The notes beneath the pieces were generated by a model. It saw nothing but the letters and a program-made list of their open reading frames with translations. It was not told the DNA's origin and ran no database searches. From assembly GCA_025765615.1 (NCBI GenBank), contig JAIVFJ010000248.1, positions 1-64,000 of the forward strand: a stretch of 64,000 nt of DNA, given 5' to 3'. This document shows, in pieces, positions 43,221-54,318 of this stretch; positions within the stretch are counted from its first letter, which is position 1; the number at the start of each line of letters is the position of its first letter. Source of the stretch: Zopfochytrium polystomum (Eukaryota > Chytridiomycota > Chytridiomycetes > Chytridiales > Chytridiaceae). The position numbers and the translations under genes were made by a program.

Positions 43221-43304
43221 CGCCCCTACGACGATTTGAACGCCGATCTTCACCGAGATTTTTGAAAGTTCGTTGTGATGTCCTAGCCATTGGACGACAG
43301 GGGC
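43221..43304 (-). tRNA. tRNA-Arg-like sequence with odd anticodon arm
   Basis: The 84-nt minus-strand sequence has paired acceptor arms (GCCCCTG/TAGGGGC), a D arm (GTCC/GGAC around AATGGCTA) and a T arm (CGGCG/CGTCG around TTCAAAT). The centre (TCAC...GTGA) has a 4-bp stem around 21 nt containing ACG, which could be anticodon plus a short intron. A uridine at position 33 cannot be placed, so the gene may be decayed. By resemblance to fungal Arg tRNAs I tentatively call Arg(ACG). Confidence 0.4.
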
Positions 43305-43669
43305 TTGAAATGTAATGCGACCTCTTTTTTATAGGACTTTGCCGACTGCATTGCAAGAAAATCGAAAGGCTTGGCGCAGTCAACCATTGGCAAACTTATA
43401 AGACTTGAATGAACTTTTTTGTGCATAAATTCCTTCACCCGTTGGTCGTTATTTTTAGATGGACAACGTAAACCTTCAGATTTGATTTCCTAAGAAATCA
43501 CTACTGTATTTCGCATCTTGTGCATCACCCATTATTTACTATGTCTCTCGTTACGTTCAGGTTTACCTCCATTCCTTTCAAATATTTTCCGGCGGGATTT
43601 TATTCATTTGAATTTGCCAGTAAAGTCGCAAAACCACGTCATCTCGTCAGTCGATCTTGACGACGACAT
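43305..43669. other. spacer, no gene seen
   Basis: AT-rich sequence between the tRNA-like element and the 3' end of the two-TM gene. Nothing recognised. Confidence 0.5.
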
Positions 43670-45272
43670 TCAGTCTTCGTCTACTCTCACCAGCAGGCTC
43701 TGCTGCTCCTCGGGGATGAGTGCAACTGCCCCATCCGTCGCAGTCGTCCTTGTCGAGAGCGCCGCCGCACCGTCGCCGCGCACCTCGCGCCCTCGCCGCT
43801 TCTTGCGTTCGCGCAGCCAGGCAGAGAGTGTCCAACCACGAAAAACGGCGAGAACTGTCACGACGTTGCACGCCAGAAGCAGTACGCTGAGAAGGACGTA
43901 GACGACGACCACCGGAGCGATGCGGAGGCGGGATTGGAGGCCAAACTGCAGTAAGTCGTCTGCAGCGGTCGGGTCGGCCATGATGATGTATCGGGAGAAC
44001 GAGGGGAGGTGGGTGGAGGCAAGCTCGCAAGTCCGACCTGGCACGGGGAAAGGAGGCCCTCGGCGCGTTGGGGCACAGTCACTGAGAGTTTTGTTCGTCG
44101 TGTAGTCTCGCAAAACAGCTCTTAATACACCGATATTGAAGAGACGAATGGGAGCGGTGAAGGGCGTGACAGTGTCAGAGCAAACCAATCAAGCTTTTTT
44201 TGGAAGGTTATCAACTTTTACTTACTTTACGGTGAGTTTGAAGTTCTTTGACGATGGGTGTGCTGACCAGCCTGAGATCAGCACTAAGGCCTTGTCCGTT
44301 GAGTTTGGCATCAATTCCAGCGAAGTCTGGTTTGTCATGGCCAGATCAGTCAAATTGAACTGCAAGTTGCCTTCAACGTCCCAGTAAGAAAGAATTATAG
44401 CCCTTGGTAGGTCAAAGGGAACTTCAAAATCAACGGTTATCTGCAGCAAGCAGGGGCACGACAGCCATTAGAAATGAGCGAAAGGTCAAACAACGGATAA
44501 AAACAAGCCATGTCACATACACATACCGTTTTGCCCTTCACCGTATAGAGTTCAAAATTGGACTGCTGGGCCGAGCCCGTTCTACCTGAGATCGAGAAGG
44601 AGCGTTCTTCATCCAACAAAGGCGGGACGCTGTCCACCCAGTGAGTCCTCATGCTTGTGGAGTGCACGTACACGGACTTGGCCCAAAACTTTGTCGGTCC
44701 GTGGACGACGCACTTGTGTCCAACGATGCAACTGTGCCAGGTCATTGGTGGACGGAACAGGCCATCTTGGACGAAGCGCGTGAAGAAAATCAGGATGGTG
44801 AGGCAAATCGCTGCGCCAAAGAGGCTGGCTGTGATGGATCGTAAAGTGTGCTATAGTTCAGCCCAGCAACAGGGATCAACGGTGCTCACAGCACTGGGAG
44901 TCGCTTACCGATGGTCCACGCAGCCTTTTCCTCAGAGAACCCCTTCTTCAATCTGTTCCTCTCCTCCTCGGCTTCCCTTTCCCAGTCCACAGGCTCGAGT
45001 TCCGAGAACGTGATGGGGATCGAAACGAACCTGTTGACGAACAGGTGCGCAGAGAAGCGAGACGGCGCGGCCGGGCTGGACGTCGGGGCGGACAAGACGA
45101 AGCGCCGCTGCCATCCAAAGACGGTGACGTACAAGGCGACTGCGGAAGGACGGGCGTCGCGGGAGTACCAGCTGGAGGACGCGCTCGGCGCGAGGCTCGG
45201 TGACCGGCCGCGTTCGCCGTCGCCGTCGCCGTCGTTGTCGTTGGCATGACTGATGCGGTCGTGAGTTGCCAT
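43670..45272 (-). CDS. two-TM membrane protein with ectodomain
   Basis: Four minus-strand exons (45272-44909, 44828-44527, 44440-44226, 44120-43670) encode 443 residues in a continuous frame. The N-terminal 120 residues are cytosolic-like, acidic and Ser-rich, ending in a charged segment (EREAEEERNRLKKGFSEEK). The first span is SLFGAAICLTILIFFTRFV. An ectodomain of about 200 residues follows, with beta-strand character and several N-x-S/T sites (FNLTDLAMTNQTSL). The second span is IAPVVVVYVLLSVLLLACNVVTV, then a basic, Ser/Thr-rich tail. The layout (two spans, large extracellular loop, both ends inside) resembles P2X- or ENaC-like channels only in outline, and no family motif was seen. It lies between the two kinase-like paralogues. 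Confidence 0.62.
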
Positions 45273-45855
45273 CACCCCTTCCTCTCGATCTGGTTGACGA
45301 TGCCCGACCACAAGGCGGGTAGATTGGCGGCCGTCGTCGTCGGCATCGGGGACATCGCCACCAAGCCGGTCGTTCTGCGGCATCGGAAAAAAAAATTTTT
45401 TTTTTCTTTCTTCTTACTGTAATGCTGTGCGTTTCACTGAAAATTGGAGGGCTTCTGTCCACAGGCTTTTCAGCGGCGAACTTGCCAGGGGAAGTGGGCA
45501 GGCCAACTGACTGGGCTGTGGGCTGGAAACATGAGCACTAGGCCGCAGCAATTGTGCGTATCATTCTCGGGTCGGAAAGTTTCCATTCCGTCTTCGTCCC
45601 CGGGCGGCAAAGAACCGGTTGAACACTCGAAATGTCAACTACAAAGTGCTTAGAAGCAGGACGCCCATGACGGCGGCCGACTTGGGGTGGTCCTGGTTGA
45701 TTGGTCAGCTGGTGAGATAAGTCAATGAAAAGTGGTCTACCTTTCGAAAGCAATAACAGACACCACAAGAAAAAAACAAAACCATACGGTATCTTGGTTC
45801 ATCCTTTCTTCCCGCCACCTCCCCTCCTGCTCCCCCTTCAATTTGCATGCAATAA
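45273..45855. other. intergenic region, no gene seen
   Basis: Upstream of the two-TM gene and 3' of the second kinase-like gene. It contains an A/T homopolymer stretch near 45386-45408 and no supported frame. Confidence 0.55.
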
Positions 45856-47246
45856 TCATTTCTTCTTTCCTCCAGACTTCGCTGCCGATACCCCCGTCGC
45901 GCCCTTGACCGACTTCGCCGTGTTGGAAGCGGTTGCAGCCTTGCTGACAACCTTTGCGCCCGTCGCCGGAGCCGCCGCCTGCCTCGCAGCCGCCGCCGGT
46001 TTCCCTGTCACCTTCGACGCTCCGCTTTCGCTCTTCGCCTGCTGCCGCGCGGCCTGCTTCGGCTTCGTCGAACAAGCCCCCGGCCCGCGCCGGTACAGTC
46101 CGCCCCGCGAACGAAACTCGAACCCGCGCGCCGCGCACTCCTTCTTAATGTCCTTGTGGCTGTAGTTCCGGTTGCTCTCGATCTCTCTCGGTGTCATCGT
46201 GCTGTGTGGTTCAGCTGCAATAACGTTGGCGGTTGGCCAAAGAGATTGTTGGTGTGGTGGGGGGTGGAATGGATGGTTATTTTCTCCGTTCGGCCGAAGC
46301 GCGCAGGAAAAATCTTACATAAACCCCAGTCGACTAGTCTGAACTTTGGTGCGCCCTGGTTTGTATAATGTTTGTTTTACTTTCAAGCGAGCGTAGGGGC
46401 GTGCGCGAAAACAAAAAAAAAAAAAAAATCGATCCAACCTGTTTATTCGTTTTTGTCGTATCGACGCGGATATTTTGGGTACCGGCGTCCGTGTGAGAAA
46501 ACTTCATCTTGTTCTGCTGCTTGTCCACCTGCCGGATGATCTCGGCACTGTTGGGCTTCCACCCGCCGGGGTTCCTTTTCTTCTCGTCGAGGTAATCCTC
46601 CAGGTCGTGCGTGCCGACTTTCTTTTGGACCATCGACACCGAGTCGTGCGAAATGTACTGACCCGCTAGGGAAGCAGATGATTCGAGTTGTGGGATTTAG
46701 TTGCTGGCCAGTAAGCATAAAGAAGAATGGGAGGATAAAAAGGGGAGTCGACCCTCACCCGCTTTTGTCGCCTCGATCTCGTGGTCCTTCCATACCCGCT
46801 TCTGCCGAAGCTCTTTGTAAACGGCTGGTCTCCCCTTGCTGTCCTTGGCGTCGTACACGACACCGGACGTGCCCGCGCCGATTATCTTGCTAGGGTCAAC
46901 CTTTTTTTTCATTCGTTAGAGTGGATTTGCAGGAAGGGACGCAAGGGGGGAGTTACGGGGGAAAAAACCGCAACCTCGTTGTTGCAGTAGAACTTTATCC
47001 TCTCATTCTCACCGTTACGTGCTCGCCTCCGACGTCAAACACCTCCTTGGCGCTCGCAACGTCGACGGCGGCCGCGGCGCACCGCGCGAGAGCGAGAGCT
47101 GCCAAGACGAGGACGGTGGCGAGAAGGTTACTCGGGGCGAAGCAGTGTCGCCGGGGCCGGGGGATGCGTCGGGAGGGGTGAGCGAGGCCGTCAGCGGTTG
47201 CGCGGACGGCTGAGCCAGCCGCTTGGCGGTTCCTTCTCTGCGGCAT
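45856..47246 (-). CDS. signal-anchored short kinase-like protein (copy 2)
   Basis: Five minus-strand exons (47246-47013, 46900-46759, 46665-46439, 46355-46319, 46214-45856) encode 332 residues. The ATG at 47246 precedes a basic N-terminus and a hydrophobic signal-anchor (NLLATVLVLAALALARCAAA). The Gly loop GAGTSGVVY, AVYKEL with Lys107, HTDAGTQN (185 = Asp, 190 = Asn) and LVDWG (Asp210) align without gaps to copy 1. Exons 2, 3 and 4 are 142, 227 and 37 nt in both genes with the same phases, so the pair arose by duplication. The C-terminal block (IKKECAARGFEFRSRGGLYRRG) is also conserved, followed by a Lys/Ala-rich tail. The genes converge and lie 3.3 kb apart. The enzyme role (secretory-pathway kinase-like) is inferred. 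Confidence 0.8.
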
Positions 47247-47282
47247 ATTTTGTTTGATCAAGTGTCTCTTTCAATCCCGCTT

Positions 47283-47313
<31 letters not shown>

Positions 47314-49076
47314 TTGTTTCCGCACCAAAAGGAACCTTGTCTTTGTAGCTGCTTCCTTTTCGGGTCAGTTGCTTCCGTGGCTCGTGTGCTCAGCCTGACA
47401 CTGTCTTTGCGGACTTCCACCTGCTTCCAACACTGCCTCGGCTGGGTTCCACCGGTTACCTTGCTCGAACAACCGAATGCTTTGTGTCTCGCGCAAAAGT
47501 GCTCGCCTTCCCTCGCTTGACAAGAGATAGCCAAAAGAACAACATGTGGCAGGCGACGATAGAGACTTGACATTTCCGAGAACATCACACATATAATCTG
47601 ACGAGCCATCGAGGGAGTTTCAACGAGATTTAATCCAGTAAATAACCAATCGATGTCGAATCTGGAGACAGGACCTGCATGATGCCGATTCCTCGGAAAG
47701 TAGAAACCTGATTTGAGGTTGGCCGCGGTTTGACCGTATCCTCAACTCTCGCCAGCTGAGTGTCCTTCCTTGCAGTGGTAGACATGGTTCCCTGAAGTTG
47801 AAATGTCCAATGGTTTTACTAGATATGTCGCTTGTAGAACACCAACGCGTGGCTCGGATTCGCACAGGTTGGGCAGACCTAGAAGGTCGCGACCATAAAA
47901 CCGGTAGTCGAAGCAAGAGGAAGAGAGCTGCAGCCGTGTAATTTGGCCTCCCGTGCATGGGACTGAGCTTCGCAAGGAATTTGACCATGACGTATTTATC
48001 TTGGGTTGGGCTTCGGTGGGGTGTCATTGTTTCAGAGGCACCCATGTTTCCACGACCTGATGAAGAATAGTTATGTGCTAATCGCCCTAACCAGATAACG
48101 ACACACAAAAGTGTTTTTATTGGACAAACATGTTGTATACTGATGCAGGTCCAAATATCACGATATTGTAAACACCGATTTGGAACCTCGATTTCGTTGC
48201 AGATCGCGCCACATAATGACAATGTCTGGGAGAGTAAGGGAGACGTTTTGAGAGTTTTGAAGGTTTTGCCCTCGAGGCTTTCACTGTGCGAGACTTGCAA
48301 CGAGAGCAGGGCCGAGCACCACACAGCTGTGGCCAAGCAGAAGGAGAATGTGTGGGTGAGAGTGAGTGATGGAGAGAGAGAGAGAGAGAGAGAGAGAAGA
48401 AATTGAGTCTGCTGATTGGTCTCTTTAAGTCGGCCACGATACTGTGAAATCTTGGCGCGATCTCGTCTGTCTTGACGACCCTTCCTTCCTATTTGGGGAA
48501 TGCGGAGGCAATGCGGAGGCAAGTCATGCGCCCGAAAAAATGTGTGAGGGTTGGATATCTCCACCAGATAGCCCCCGCATCGGCGACACGAAAGGCAATA
48601 TTCTCTGCCCGACAAAAAGCGTTTGTCTTCAACTTCCGATTTCGGGTCTCTTCCTCAGCTTAATCATTCTGCCAAAGAACTTTCGATCGGAAAGAATCTG
48701 GGCAGGATCGTTCGTGCACGTGTACGCTGAATTGCCAAAACAGGAAGGAACCGGGGCTCGACAGATACCCGAAAACGCGAACCAACAAAGCAATTGCTGC
48801 CAGACAGAGGAGAGAGAGCGAGAGTGTGTGTGACTGACCGACCGACTCACTGGCAGAGAGGCAGACAGACAGACGGCCGCAACAGCATCATCGTCGGTGG
48901 TCCGTACATCTGCAAGGCGGGAGGCCGGATATAAAATCCCCGCCCTCCCCGCTTCTCCACCACCCACACCCGATAATCGCCCAACCTCATATCTGCGGTA
49001 CCTCACTCAGCACCCTCCGAATACCTCATACCAGGAACATACACCAGCCACCCCTTCACACAACTAATAACAGCAA
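47247..49076. other. intergenic region, no confident gene
   Basis: Contains (CT)n at about 47283-47312, (GA)n at about 48370-48396, and overlapping reverse frames at 47620-48615 with no recognisable domain. The last 150 bases are the promoter and leader of the aspartic protease gene. Confidence 0.5.
48930..48936 (+). promoter_or_regulatory. TATA box of the aspartic protease gene
   Basis: TATAAAA lies in a GC-rich context about 140 bases before the ATG at 49077. Confidence 0.5.
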
Positions 49077-50715
49077 ATGCTTCTCTCTGTCGTGCTTGCC
49101 GCCGCCGCCGTGGCCGCCTCTGCCGTCTCGGCCGCGCCCCTCGAGCCTAGCCACTCGGCTATGATCCACAAGGTAGGCGAGACGGACACTCCATCTCTGC
49201 ATTCTCCTCGCGCCGCACCAAAGGAGGCTCATAATTAACACCCACCTCCCACGCCATCGCAGGTCTCGATCTCCAAGCCCCGCCACCCGCTCGGGCACAA
49301 CTCGCACCGCGCAGTGGCCCGTTGGGCGCACCGCATCCACGGTGCCAACTCGACCTTGGCCGCGGAAGCAGCCGCCGCGGTGCCCCTCGCCCGCCGCCAG
49401 TCCTCCGCCCCGCTGACCAACTTGGACGACTTTTTGTACAACGCGCCCGTCACGCTCGGAAACGGGCAGTCGTTCTTGCTGGACCTTGACACGTGAGTCT
49501 TCACCCTTTCCACACATCCCTTTCCTGACTACCGTTCGCAACTCTAGCGGCTCCTCCGACACGTGGTTCCGCGGTCCTAGCTGCAAGTCCTCGGACCAGT
49601 CCTGCGGTGTCTCTGGCCAGTCGACGGTGAAGACCACCGACACGACGCTGTCCTCGACCTCTCTGTCGTGGTCCACGACGTACGGCTCCGGCTCCGTCAG
49701 CGGCAAAGTGTACAAGGGCCCCGTCAAGATGGCCGGCCTCTCCGCGACCATCTCGCTCGGCGTCTCGACCTCCGAGACCGGCTTCTCCGGAATCGGCGAC
49801 GGCCTCATGGGCCTCGGCTACGCCAGCATCTCCAACATCGCCAGCGCCGGCGGCTCTAACACCAACTGGATCGACGAGCTCAAGCTCTCCACCAACGTCT
49901 TCTCCTTCTACCTCTCCAACAACGCCGACAAGGACACCGGCGAGGTCACCATCGGCGGCACCGACCCGGCCCGCTACACCGGCGCCATCAACTACATCTC
50001 CCTCAACGCAAAGACCTACTGGCAAATGTCCTGGAGCGGCGGCAAGTGGGGCGTCGGCACCTCCTCCGGCGCCCTCGACGGCTCCATCAAGAGCTTCATC
50101 GCCGACACCGGCACAACCCTGGTCATCCTCGACACCGCCGCCGCCGACGGCATCAACAAGGGCATCGGCGCGACCTACTCGTCCTCCGTCGGCGCCTACA
50201 CCATCGCCTGCAGCAAAAAGACTTCGACCACCCCCGTCACCCTGACCATCAACGGCGTCGTCTACTCCATCCCCGCAAACATCTACGTCCTCGACGCTGG
50301 CGACGGCACCTGCATCTCCGGCATCACCCGCGGCGCCTCCTCCGCCGGCGTCGGCATCCTCGGCGACATCTTCCTCAGGCAGTACTACAGCGTCTACGAC
50401 AAGGCCAACGGCCGCGTCGGTTTCGCACTCGCCGTCCACCCCGGCGGTACCACCACCCCGACCACCACCTCCTCGTCCACGTCCACCTCCAAGGCGACGT
50501 CGACCACCACCAGCACCAGCACCAGCACCAAGGCGACGACCACCACCACCTCGTCGACTTGCGCCCACTCCATCTGCTCCACCGGCGCCAAGCTGACCGC
50601 CTCGTGCGACCCGTGCGCCGCAAAGATCATCGCCGCTGACTCGTACTGCGGGTCCACTTCGTGGGACTCGGTCTGCGTCGGAGAGGTCAAGTCCGTCTGC
50701 GGCATCACCTGCTGA
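49077..50715 (+). CDS. secreted pepsin-like aspartic protease (family A1)
   Basis: Three exons (49077-49172, 49263-49492, 49548-50715) encode 497 residues. A signal peptide (LLSVVLAAAAVAASAVSAA) is followed by a basic propeptide that ends near ARRQ. The two catalytic motifs are LDLDTGSSDTW (Asp108, spanning the second intron) and FIADTGTTLV (Asp295). Flap-region and core sequences (WSTTYGSGSVSGKV; GLMGLGYASIS) are typical of A1 enzymes. After the catalytic domain comes a Thr/Ser-rich linker, then a Cys-rich C-terminal module (CAHSIC...CDPCAAKIIAADSYC...WDSVC) that I associate with secreted chytrid proteins and that may bind the cell wall. The leader, propeptide and both Asp residues are intact, so the enzyme should be active outside the cell. 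Confidence 0.92.
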
Positions 50716-52198
50716 TAGCAGATGACCAAGGGGTAGTTTTACCGAACGGAAATGAGTAGCCTCGCGCTGTGTTGTTCCCATACCATATTTTTTCTTCTGA
50801 AAAGAACGAGGCCAGAGGCAGACCGTCTCGCCTCGCGCCAACATTCTTCTCCTACATTTTCTCCCTCCTTTTTTGTTTCTGTGCCTCTATTCCAAAAATC
50901 TGAGTGTCGAATCCCAAACACCCCCCACGCCACCCACCCCAGCTAATCTCAAACCTAACTCTTTGTGGGACGACAAAGATTCCGTCGTCCAAGGGATTAC
51001 TATCTGAAATCTCGCACCCCCGCCTCCCTCCTCGATTCCCGGAAAATGAACATTTTAATAGTAGAGCCGTCGCTCAGTGACATCCGTCCATCCTTCCTTT
51101 TTTTTCGTTTTTTCGTCTGATTCCAGGGTTAAACCCTGCACAGTTGAATTCGCCATGCGGGCGCTGGTTGGCAACTCACTGCAAGCTCCATGAAAGGCCA
51201 GGGGCGCCATTTTGGGGGACCATCAGGAAGAGTAAAAAACGAGGGAGAGAGTGCGGACGACCAAAAATCGATTGTCATTTACTCTTTTGTTCTCTTCGAT
51301 CCCGGCTTTTCAAATTCTCGACCAACTGCTGCAGCCTACCTCCGCCGCCGTCGCCGCGGCTCGCATCAACAGGCCCGTCTCGCCCCCCTCGCCAGACTAG
51401 CAACCTCGCCGCGCGCAACACGTTGCTGAACCGGTCGCACGCTGGCCGAATGGACCGATGCCAATCGATCTGCCGAACCCCACGTCCTATTGGGGTGGGG
51501 ATGCAAACCAAATCCATATCGTGTCGCACTCAACGCTTGCCCACTCGCGCTTCTCTTCTCAGCTCAACGCGTCCTTACCCCCGGACAAGTTTCCCAAGTC
51601 CCCCCCGAAACTGACCCGGCCTGCGAAGCCGTTCTGTGGTTAGTGGGGACGGGGACAGCGTTGAGCTGAGAGAAAAGGTGTCTTTGAAAAGGGACGAAAT
51701 GGAAGGTCGGGAGCAGACGGGGAGGGGAAGTGGGGAACATGGGTCAGCGACAAATCGTTGGCATCCGTCCATTCTACCGGCGGGGCGCAAACACGATGCG
51801 CGCAGTGAGGTAAGGAGTCTGCGACGGCAGTCGGACCTGCGAACGCCAGCAGCAGCACCCACGGCGGCAGCGGTGACCGCCTGCGAAGACGAACCACGAG
51901 CCACGACAAGACGCCGTCGCAATATAAAAAAATTTGGTCTTCTGTTTGGATTCCTTCCTCAGCTCCGCCATTAGAGGGACCCGCGCATCCCCGCCCGCAT
52001 GCAAATCCACCGAAATCCACAACAGATTAACATCAGATTACTTTTCCCCCAGCTTCCAAACAATCAAGGAAACTTCTGGCGATGCGCAAGAAGTTCCATA
52101 CGCAAACGTTAACCAATGCCGCCGCTACAACGCGCCGGTCCTCCGTCGCTTCATCAGCCGCCGCCCGCTCGCATCGTCTGCCAGTGTTCCGTGGATCT

Positions 52199-52200
<2 letters not shown>
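50716..52200. other. intergenic region, no confident gene
   Basis: Forward and reverse frames of about 110-155 codons at 51144-52020 overlap and have no recognisable features. The segment ends at a 37-base T run. Confidence 0.5.

Positions 52201-52237
<37 letters not shown>
52201..52237. repeat. poly-T tract (37 bases)
   Basis: An uninterrupted run of 37 T lies just 3' of the last recognised exon of the reverse-strand low-complexity gene, where it reads as poly-A. Confidence 0.95.
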
Positions 52238-52238
<1 letters not shown>

Positions 52239-52296
52239 GAAAGGTGATCGGAGTAATGATGTGTGACGCGAAGAGGGTACAAGCATTCATCCTCAC

Positions 52297-53714
52297 CATG
52301 CGCACGAATGCCCGCTTGAGGCTGACGACGAGGCGGCCTCTGTCGAGTGGCAGGTGCACGCCGTTCTCGTCGCTGGAATGCAAGTAAGGGACAAGAGAGG
52401 CGGGAAGAGAATGTCCGATCGAAGAGAGGATTCCTTCGTTAGGAGAGGTCCCACGCATAATAAAGTAAGGACCATGCGGCCACCCACCATTCCGCGTCGA
52501 CGACGCCCGCGCACAGCTCCGCGACCTCCGCGACCGTCACCCCGCGCTCGCCGCCGCCGCCGTCGCAGCCGACCCGAACCCGGCATTTTAAACACGACGC
52601 GTCGTCTCCTTCGCGACCACGTCCCAGTCCGTCCTCCGCGACGACCCCCCCGCCGTCGTCGTCCCCGGTCCCGCGGGTGCCATCCTCGCCCCCGCCGCCG
52701 CCGCCAATGTCCACAAAGATCCCGCCGCTGACCACGCCGCCGTCACCCGCCTCCTTCGCCGCCGCCGCCGCACCATCTTCCTCCTTCCCCACCGCACCCC
52801 GTCGCCTCCCGCGTGCCGCCGCGGTCCCAGTTCGCGCACCACGCTTCCCGCGCCGCGGCACGTACCGAAAATCAACCTCTTCCTCCTCCTCCTGTGCCTT
52901 CTCCTCCGCCTTTCCGGCTGCCGTCCCCGCTGTCGCCGGTTGACCTGCCTTTGCTCCGCCGTCGTGATCCTCGTCGTCGTCGAGAGACTGCAGCACCTTT
53001 CGCTTCCCGCGCTTTGACCGGCGCAGCACGGGCAGCGGCGGTGGTGGAGGTGGAGGCGGCGGACTGAGGGCGGCGTCGGATGCAGGAGAGACCGGTGCCT
53101 GGGAGGCCGTGGCGGCGGCCGACTTGCTCCGGGTCCTGCGCGGCGTGGCGACGGCCTTGGAGTTGGTGGGAGGCGCTGGATTGTTTTGGGCCACGGAACG
53201 GAGAAACAGGTCAGTACCCACCCGAACAAAAACGTCTAGCAAAAAAAAAAAAAAAAAAAAAAAAAAAGGAAAACGGATGCACCCGCAGCCGCCCTCGCGC
53301 GCGTGGTCCTGCCGCTCGATCGCGCCGGCGTCGCGGCGACGTCGTCGTCGTCGTCGCCTCCGGCGGTGGCGGCGGCGGTCGTCGCGTCGGCTGATCCTCG
53401 GGTTCGGCGGGCGCTGGCTGGGGCGGAGGCAGCGGCCGGCGCGGGGGAGCGCGACGGCGTGGAGAGCAGCGGCGGCCGGTGGTCCTTTGGAGCGGGCGCC
53501 CGGGCGCGCGAGGCGGATCGCGTCGAAGCTGCGGGGGAGCGCCCCAAGGCGGGTGTACGGCGTCGTGGAGTGGAAGTCGTCGGAGGCAGGCGGCCTCTGC
53601 CGGCGCCGTCGGCGCCTTCTGCGGCGGGGGCGGCGGCGGCGGCTCCCCGGCGGAGGGTGAAAGCGCGTGGCTGGACGGTGTGGGCGGAGGGCCTGTGTGT
53701 GTGTGCGGGTGTGT
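52297..53714 (-). CDS. low-complexity, partly acidic protein (partial model)
   Basis: Three minus-strand exons can be joined in frame: about 53714-53283, 53175-52488 and 52372-52297. The first is Ala/Pro/Arg-rich with a GGDDDDDVAATPARSS stretch. The second has PPPPPPPPP, RRSKRGKRK followed by SLDDDEDHD, a Glu-rich run, Gly-rich segments and a single CLKC pair. The third encodes DENGVHLPLDRGRLVVSLK, the only well-structured part. Upstream, an ATG at 53924 (MKDKWAKRLEARLRS) is a possible first exon but its splice is unclear. The 3' end is also open (donor at 52296). Basic and acidic blocks suggest a nuclear protein. Family not recognised. A 27-base A run (53241-53267) lies in one intron. Confidence 0.4.
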
Positions 53715-53924
53715 GAGGTGCAAGAAGATCCAGGTTAGTCCTGCACAAACGATACACAAGATGCACGGAGTAGGTGGATGGCGGAAAGGAGGAGGAGTTT
53801 GCTGACGGGACTCAACACGGCCCCGCTGCTCCCTTCCCACGTAGCCCCTTCTCCTGTGTCCCTCGACCGGCCGGCCGACCGACCGTAGACGCGCCTCGAG
53901 GCGCTTAGCCCACTTGTCCTTCAT

Positions 53925-54318
53925 TGCGCGGTTTGTGGCGAGATCTTCGGCCTTGTCAAAGATAACCCAACAGAAACAACCAAACTCCCCTTGCGTATTG
54001 ACCCTTCTGCTTTCCTGATCGTGCCCCCGCTCACGCTTCTCTCCCAGTCTTCTGATCCGAGTGCAGCGATCACTCCAGCATTGCCTCCCTCCTATTCGAT
54101 TTCATCGAGCTCTGGGTACTGCCTCACCAGTGACACCAGCCACAACGGCGGCTTTAGCAGAAGCGACGACGCCCCGACGTGGTAGCGCCGCGTCGTCCCG
54201 CCTCTGCCCAGCTTCTCTCTCACCTACCTTCCTTGCCAGCGCCGCCACCCTCGCAGTCGCTCTCATCCTCGCCGTACTCCTCCCGCTCGTTCTACAACCC
54301 AACCAGTCTCCCGCGCCC
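53925..54318. other. spacer between divergent genes
   Basis: Upstream region of the methyltransferase gene. A hydrophobic frame (LASAATLAVALILAVLLPLV) runs into the methyltransferase frame without an ATG of its own. Confidence 0.45.

Noticed and set aside
50375..50639. Trp/Arg-rich reverse frame over the protease linker
   Set aside because: It is the antisense of the ACC/ACG threonine codons of the aspartic protease linker, not a gene.
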